Origin: Symsagittifera roscoffensis | Lineage: Eukaryota; Xenacoelomorpha; Acoela; Convolutidae | Length of the DNA stretch: 62,000 nucleotides | Direction of reading: 5' to 3' | Assembly: GCF_963678635.1 (NCBI RefSeq) | Contig: NC_087067.1 | Span: 13,777,018 to 13,839,017 of the forward strand | Notes under the pieces: model-generated | Database searches by the model: none | What the model was told of the DNA's origin: nothing | What the model saw: only the letters and a program-made list of their open reading frames with translations | Shown: positions 55,319 to 62,000 of the stretch, piece after piece | Numbering within the stretch: the stretch's first letter is position 1 | Layout of the letters: each line of letters begins with the position of its first letter | Program-made: the position numbers and the translations under genes

Positions 55319-56086
55319 ATGTCTGATACTTTGAACAATTTGGCTGAAACCAATATTGACGACATTGATGCAGAATTCTCAACCGATCATTCAATTGACC
55401 CTCCGAGTGAAACTGCAAAAACGGTGGCAGTTGAACCGAGGTATCTGACTCCTCTAAAAAGTCCAAACTTGTCCGGATCTTCAAGTTGCAAATACGTTGA
55501 TGATTCGGCTACTGGGTATGAAAGCACAGCTGGATATGGATATAGTTCGTACGATGAATTGAGGATAGATGAATACGTCGAATATGTCGAAGACAAATAC
55601 GACGAGCCAATTGAAATTCCAGGTATCATTATTTAATTTTCTATATTTGCAGTCTTAAACAGACTGCAGTTAGGGCATTTGGAAATTGTTTTAATAGCGA
55701 GACAGTAATGATTAGGCTTTACAAACTAAGGCACAACCAGCGAAGCCTGTATTTCCCTGATAATACTTTTCCTGCCTTGAGATTTAATTAAGAAATAGAG
55801 GTTTTCAGACCAGACAAAAATAAGATAATTGCCGAAAAAAGGTGAATCTAATTATGAATGATTTGAAATAAATGATACCATAAATGAATGATTAGTGCCA
55901 AAATGAATGAGACCCAAATAACTATCCCCATCAACCCAATCACCCTCAAAATCCAACCATCAGCAATAATCAACCCAACCATAAGCAAAAAAGTACTAAA
56001 AATCTACAAAATTCAGCAAAAATAATCAGAATTCAATTTCAGACGTAAAAACTTATATCAACTTAGATAGACGTGCAACTGAATAA
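55319..56086 (+). CDS. Small acidic, tyrosine-rich protein, two exons
   Basis: Exon 1 is 55319-55622 (ATG in context CAAAATGTC, donor GTATCA); exon 2 is 56043-56086 (acceptor TTTCAG). The split codon is GAC and the total is 348 nt, so 115 residues. The protein is acidic, with a cluster of tyrosines (YESTAGYGYSSYDELRIDEYVEYVEDKYDEP) and a short C-terminus DVKTYINLDRRATE. No signal peptide or membrane span. The stop codon overlaps AATAAA at 56082-56087, a possible poly(A) signal. Function unknown; the tyrosines would suit phosphorylation, but that is only inference. A slightly different exon 2 is possible. Confidence 0.6.
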
Positions 56087-59000
56087 AGTTTGTAAATTAA
56101 AGTCAGTGAAAAAAAGAAGAATTATTTAAACCGACAACGATATACATCCTTAAGGCGAGACCAAATAAGTTCCAAGTCGAAGGATAGCCGAGTTGAGCTC
56201 ACATTGAAATTTAGCGATAAAAAAGTGAAAAAAACTGCGATCGCCATTGATGAATTATCGATGTTCATTGCCACAATAGCAAATTTTACCGATAAATACC
56301 GCTAATTTGGCTTGTTTTCAGCGATGAAACAGCGATTAAAAACCTATCAAAAAATAGTTCTCTAACAGGGGTTCGCTCCCCTATCCTTCAGGTTTATAGG
56401 CCTGTATGCTACTTCTGATCTATCAACTCTTAAAGCAACTAAAGCTAAACAGCTTATCAGCTTTAACTCTCATTTGAAAGCTACTGGAATGAGTTAAAAT
56501 TTCTTAAGTTTTAGCGATGATTTTCTACGGAATCATTACTGAAATAGCTCTGAAAAATTGCAGGTTTATCTATGCAACAAACTCTGAATTATACATGAAT
56601 CAGCGCTGGAAAATAGCGATCTCTGGGATACTACAGAAAAAGCGATAATTAACGGTGGGACTTCAACCCGGGTATTATATAGTCAAGGTTTCTTGAAGCA
56701 ACGAACCAAACCAGTTAAAGGGCGTGCGCCGAAAATACAATGAATTTTTCATCAAAAACGAACTATACTTTCTATGTCGTTCTCAAGGGTATCGCCGCTC
56801 TTAAAAAACTACAACGACGATTGTCAACGACAGTCAACACGATTTAGTCATTCAAATGATAACCGACTCTAACCATTCAAGCCGCCATCATCTTGTCAAA
56901 ACATCGGTACAAATTTTTTTTTATATTTTCAGTCTACTGGCTGCAAATAGGAACACAAATAAGGATTTTGGCGAACACAACTCGACAAAATTATCCCAAG
57001 GCCATCGGACAATTTTCTTAAACTGGTTTTAGGAAATGCTTAAGACGATGTTGCAAAAACTATAGACAATATAGAAATAGCAATTTTTTGATTTCAACGA
57101 GCAAATGAACGATTTTCTTTGCACGTTTTGATAAGTTTTTTTGCCACTGTTCGAGATATAAGGTACATCTTTTGACACATTCAGCCAGGATGTTTCTACA
57201 GCCAGAACAACTCTAAAACAACTTTAAATCAAAAATTTGCAATTTTTATGCCCTGGAGTGTATCATCAATGGAATCAAACCAGATGGTTAAAGTTTCGAA
57301 CTTCAAAATTGTCCACGATTGAAAATTTAAGCTCTGGTTGATTAAAATTTTAAAACAATGTTTTTTTCTCTTGTGGAATTGTCCTGGAAATTTTTGAAAA
57401 CGAAGTCCTCTGATGTTACACGAACCATATGCACAATCCATCATATTTCTAAACATCATAGAATTACTTTCAACTCTGATCTTGATTCAATAATAACTAA
57501 TTACAAAAATGATAGTCAAATAAACGCCGTATTTAGTTTGTATTATCATGCTCTTTTCAGAGTTCAAAGTACCCGAACAGAATTTTTATATTTTTAGATT
57601 TAGCGAGTCCACAAAGACTTAACTTCAAATGCAGGATATAAATCAAATTCCATAAAAATGTCACTTCGATTTGATGTAAATCATTTTTGGCTGTTATTTT
57701 GGTTTTTCAAAAAAGGCTACTTCCTCGAAAAATGTTCAGGTTTGATAAGAAACACAAAGCTTTTTCAGGAAATTTTTGGTTGAAAATTATTTTTTTGATG
57801 AATAAATTTTATACAAACAGATCCTTAACTGATGTCCATTTAACATCTTAATAATATTGCTCCTTAAGCTCTCAAGGTGACTCACTGGTTGAGAGGAAAC
57901 TCTGTTTGGGTCACACCCTCCAGCCTTTCATGGTAGTTTTTATTTGCTGCTGTTGTGTAGCGGTTAAAATCCACGACAATCATGCAATCAGGATTACAAC
58001 CGACAAGTTCACAGATTATAACCGGCAACAAAAAAATAGAATATTCGACAAATCTACCCTATCGAGAAATTTCAATCAGCCTCGGAAGCTTCGAGATGTT
58101 TAAGCAGAAAATGCGGAGACATTTACGACAACTAAAAACTGAAGATGTTTCAAAAGCCCAACAAACTATCAAAATTGCGAGAAAGAGGGTTCAAGGCTAA
58201 ATATTGCTCTATGCCGCTTCCATACTCAGTTCATAAAAAGACAAAATACAAAATAACTTCTCTTCATAGAACTTTGAGAACAAAATTAGAAGAAATGAAA
58301 TTGAGAAAAAATATACACCTGTTTGAAATCAAGATATCTTTTTTTTCAGAACTAAAGCATCTGTATCTAAAAAAAATAAAATTACCAACCCCATTGCAGT
58401 ACAGAGTGGACAGTTTTTTTGCAGCGAATGCAATGAGTCCAATGAAACATATTATTTGAAATTTAGCAAAAACTAAAACAACAAAATAGTAATTGGAACA
58501 AACAACGTCGTCAATATAAGCCAGGAGTGACTCATTGACATCCGAGTGGACAAACGCAGAAACCAAGCAGCAGGATTGTGATTATTTGAGTCTTCAATCA
58601 ACATCAACTACACAAAAGATCTAATCAAAACCCTCAGATTTCAAAGTCTTTCGTTTAACTCTGTTGATGAAAACAAGTGCCCCAACATTTGAGATCACAA
58701 TCTCTTCGGTCAGAAGACAGTCTGACCAAGCTTATAAAAATCATCTCACCGTCAATGCTTTGACTTTTTCCAAATCCCAGCTGAAATTTCTCAAGTAGCT
58801 AAAGATCAGCCACACGGATGATAAAATTCGCTAAAAACTTCTACCTCTGCCTGGACACAATATTTTGGGTTACCACGCATCTAAGCACAAACAAATAACA
58901 GAAAGAAGAAATAGTAGTTACCAAAGTGTTTTTGCATTTTTAATTCAGAAATTTATTGTCAGTTTAAATTTGCTTGTTATACCAAGACACGGTTGACTTG

Positions 59001-60185
59001 AGTTTAATTTTTACCCGCAGTTACAAAATGGATTGAGTTATCTCTAAAAAACACGCAGATTTCACAATATACACAATTTATCTACATATTACAACAAGGT
59101 TCATGTTTTCAAGATTATAAACTAATTGTATCAAAATTATCTACAGATCATATAGAATGATTGAAGATTAAAAAACATTCGTTTATTTTGGCACTAAAAC
59201 CCATTTATTTTTTTAAAAAAAGAATCGATTCTATTTGCATAGGTTCGATGAGCAGGGAAAATTTGAGTTTAATCATTTTTAATCTATTTTTTATCATTGC
59301 ATCTAATCAAAAACTGAGAAACCATCATCAAAAAACATTATCAACTAAAAAGTTTCTTCATAACGATGGCGTGAATGACAATTGATAATGAAAAACAAGG
59401 CTTGGTGATATAATTTTACAGTTTCAACTTGCTTCTCATTTCTTTTTGGCAAAAGGTTATAAAAAAGTGTTCAATTCAAGAAGAACTGAAACACACTTAA
59501 TTTTCCATATTTTATTGTTAATTTTCGAGAATTTTTTTCCAAATTGAGTACCATAAGCCAATCCTTGTTACTCAGTTGACATAGCAGAAAACTAGCTCAT
59601 ATTCAAAAAAGTGTAGCGAGATATTCTTTGTGGACAACCAGACCACTTCAACGCCATCATTGACTATATACCAAAACATGTAACTCCCATGAAAAAAAAA
59701 GGTTGAAATACAAATAAGTAAGGAAACAACCCCATGCATTGCAGAATAAGAAGCAATACCAAACGAATCTTATTTTTTTCTCGAAACTCAACTTTAGTAT
59801 TTCAAATCAATAAACTCATAAATTTGTCAAATGAAAATGAATGCAACGCGATCTTCTTTCGGTTTTTTGGTCTTTTATACACTTATCGGATTTACATTTT
59901 TAAGGAATAACAGCACGAATGGCAAAACAACGACAAAACAAAAAAATCATAAAATGGGACAATAAACTTATCCGATTTTTTTGAACCTCTCGTCGAAAAC
60001 AGTAGCCAACAAACAATATAGTTTCTAATTGCGAAAATTGAACAACGAGATGTTCTTTCTATTAACAGGTAATTGGCTCCTTAATCCGCTCATAAATCGA
60101 TCTCGATTGAATTGAGACAAAAAGTATAGTGTTATTAATCGCATCCAGACAATTCGATCAACGAAAATTCAGACGAGTTGAAATT
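56087..60185. other. Intergenic DNA, no confident gene
   Basis: A plus-strand frame ending at 58200 with a basic C-terminus (MFKQKMRRHLRQLKTEDVSKAQQTIKIARKR, ATG at about 58098) follows a possible acceptor TTTCAATCAG and could be a last exon, but no other exon is evident. The rest is AT-rich and unrecognised. Confidence 0.35.
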
Positions 60186-60446
60186 CAGACAATTCAGCCA
60201 AAAGTATGCAGACAATTCAGCCAACAATAGTGACCACCGTAGTCGCGCCAACGTGTTGCGAGCTTTCCAACAGAGGGTAGGACTTTATAAGAATATTAGA
60301 GCCAGTTATCGCCGCAAAATAACCGGCAACCTTAAATCGAGAAATATTTTCAGTTCCGATTTTTTTTCTTTCGAATTTAGCGTTTTGTAAAACTGTTTGA
60401 ATTGTCTCAGGCTGAATTGTCTGTATACTTTTGGCTGAATTGTCTG
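60186..60446. mobile_element. Inverted-repeat element with 37-bp arms
   Basis: The arm at 60186-60222 and the arm at 60410-60446 are inverted copies with one mismatch. Each arm itself contains CAGACAATTCAGCC twice. Less exact copies of the 14-mer extend outward on both sides (from about 60145 and to about 60490). The 187-bp centre is non-coding. It looks like a fold-back or MITE-type element. Confidence 0.75.
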
Positions 60447-60680
60447 AGTTTCAAATTGGCTGAGTTGTCTTTGGCCGAAATGTCTGTGCACCGTCATTAA
60501 TACATTACTACAGTCTTTGAACAACACTTTGTATTTTGAATCGCATAGCGTCTGGAAGGAAGTACTAAAAAACCAAGAAAATTCAATACATTTTTCATTT
60601 TTTTAAATCAATCAATTTTTTCATTTGATTCCATAAACTGTTTCTAAGGCAGTCAAAAATTGTTTCAACGACGTTGAAGA

Positions 60681-60727
60681 GCAGTCGGGACTTTCAGGGC
60701 GTCGCCTCGATACGAGCAGTTTTCTTG
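60681..60727. repeat. Truncated 3' end of the Helentron-like repeat
   Basis: GCAGTCGGGACTTTCAGGGCGTCGCC...ATACGAGCAGT matches the end module of copies 1-3. A second partial module (CCATAAACTGTTTCTAAGGCAGTC) lies just upstream at about 60630-60655. Confidence 0.65.
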
Positions 60728-61673
60728 AAACTGTACATCGATTTAATTCTGCCTTATGGTATCTACTAATAGTTTTCCACCGCTATAAAATATAAGCAGT
60801 AATTTAGCAGAAGTTTTCAATTTAAAATTTGAATTTTTCTGCATTCTGACTTGTCGAACACGTGCTGATTTAATCTAAATAACATGAATCTTCTCTAGTA
60901 TTTGTTAAGTGAAAACCATATATTTTACTCGGCTATATCTATAATTCTATTTGTAGCATACGCGACATCCTTAACATGTTTAGTTTCGTTAAAAAATAAT
61001 TCGGCTTATCTGTGTTCAGATGTGTAATATTTGTCTAGAAAACGAAACCACAGCACAATATTTGTTGGTCAGTTTTCAGCTACATGCTCCCAAAAAAACG
61101 GTTCTGCGGATAACATATTTGGATTGATATTAAATGCAGATTCAATAGTGAAAAAATGAGCTTGTTTTCTTTTCTAATTCTTTTCTAATTGTCATAAAAT
61201 TCCTCCATAAAAACTGCCTAAAGTCTGTGTGGCGTACGTTCTGCAAAAAAAAGCTTTTTTTCTAGCTGCAGAAAATTTTGAAATGGGCGACCAAAATATT
61301 TTGAGTTGTGAGGAGGTTCTCACAAGGAGGTTCTCACGTATAAATTTTAGACCCTTTCAATAACACATTTCAAAATTATCTTAGAGTGAAAATTTGAGGT
61401 TCGAAAGAAAAGGTTTGAGCAATGTGCAAGAAAAAAAACTTTTGATTTAGAAAACAAAATTTGAGTGCCCTAGCTTGTAACGTCCTAGTGTCAATTTTTA
61501 GCTTCTTTCCAAACTAACTTTTAAGAAAAATTTGTTTAGGAGGAAACGTACGAGATAATAACATCCCGCAAAAGGAAAAGAATAGAAAAACTCAAAAACA
61601 ATCTAGAAGTCAAGAGAAAACAGAGCAGAAAGGATTGGAGCGAGAAAAATGGCCGGTGTTCAAGCTGCCCAAA
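60728..61673. other. Intergenic DNA
   Basis: No gene or clear repeat. CACAAGGAGGTTCTCAC-type short duplication at 61310-61340. Confidence 0.4.
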
Positions 61674-61859
61674 ATGTATCCAGTCTCATTTTTTGTAGGA
61701 TCTGCTTTGGCTCTGTTTTTGGTGGTTTCGGCGGCATTTGGGTTTTCTGTGCTCTTATCCGGTCTTGATGATGATCTAGTGAAACTAAAGAGTGATGGAA
61801 TTACTCTAAATTCATCTTTGATGAACTTGACTGCTATGACAATGATCGTACCCCAAAAG
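61674..61859 (+). CDS. Possible first exon of a membrane protein (partial, runs off window)
   Basis: From ATG 61674 the frame reads MYPVSFFVGSALALFLVV... for 62 codons to a GTAAAT donor at 61860. It contains one hydrophobic span of about 20 residues near the N-terminus, then a polar stretch with two potential N-glycosylation sites (NSS, NLT), the pattern of a type II membrane protein. An upstream ATG at 61649 with a better start context (AAAAATGG) opens a different, short frame of 39 codons, which could be the true start of something else. No family recognised. Confidence 0.35.
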
Positions 61860-62000
61860 GTAAATAGACAATTTTTGATTCACTCAGAACAATTTAAGAA
61901 TAACTAAATTATTAGAATTGACAGCTTTTCAAGAAAAAAAAACAAGATACTAATGAAATCCAAACCTAAAATTGTTCAAATTGTTAGATTTAAAAAAAAT

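Noticed and set aside
56365-56400. GGGGTTCGCTCCCCT as a tRNA T-arm
   Set aside because: No matching D-arm, anticodon arm or acceptor stem around it.
57866-57960. Second tRNA-like stretch (CACTGGTTGAGAGG...)
   Set aside because: Only a loose A-box resemblance and no B box.

Overview
The window is nuclear DNA of a metazoan. Outside one large insert it is very AT-rich (roughly 70% by eye). Genes there are split by GT-AG introns whose phases I could check, and the encoded proteins are animal-type: ankyrin repeats plus a TIR domain, and a leucine-rich-repeat single-pass membrane protein. Non-coding DNA is full of small DNA-transposon derivatives and microsatellites. I cannot name the species; an invertebrate is most likely.

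Positions 71-18498 are one complete Ty3/Gypsy-like LTR retrotransposon of 18.4 kb, transcribed on the minus strand. Its two 886-bp LTRs differ at one position that I can see, so it inserted recently. In the sense direction (right to left) it has: the 5' LTR (17613-18498); a primer-binding site matching tRNA-Asn; a 3-kb leader holding 22 copies of a 7-bp motif (GGAGGGT or its complement) and a tandem hairpin repeat; a 2786-residue gag-protease-RT-RNase H-integrase polyprotein; one in-frame TGA; a 360-393 residue frame ending in what looks like a macro (ADP-ribose-binding) domain; an unrecognised 972-residue protein; a polypurine tract; and the 3' LTR (71-956). A paralogous empty site at 20534 shows where it landed. 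Macro domain, orphan protein, leader array and size together are the most unusual content of the window.

18.5-21.4 kb: the insertion target is one copy of a roughly 1-kb duplication. The two copies flank about 1 kb of (CT)n, (CTGT)n and (CTAT)n microsatellite.

21.4-34 kb: gene-poor DNA with a 327-bp hAT-type MITE, then a four-exon minus-strand gene (27591-33654) encoding a 598-residue ankyrin-TIR protein whose TIR domain keeps the glutamate expected of TIR NADases.

34-49 kb: no confident gene. It holds a fold-back MITE, head-to-tail copies of a roughly 0.5-kb Helentron-like repeat, and a 1.6-kb element with terminal inverted repeats.

49-62 kb: a two-exon plus-strand gene for an LRR membrane protein, a tRNA-like SINE candidate, a two-exon gene for a 115-residue acidic, tyrosine-rich protein, further repeats, and the first exon of a possible membrane protein at the right edge. 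The flanking genes show no functional linkage to the retrotransposon, although TIR enzymes (which make ADP-ribose products) and macro domains (which bind them) belong to the same chemistry.
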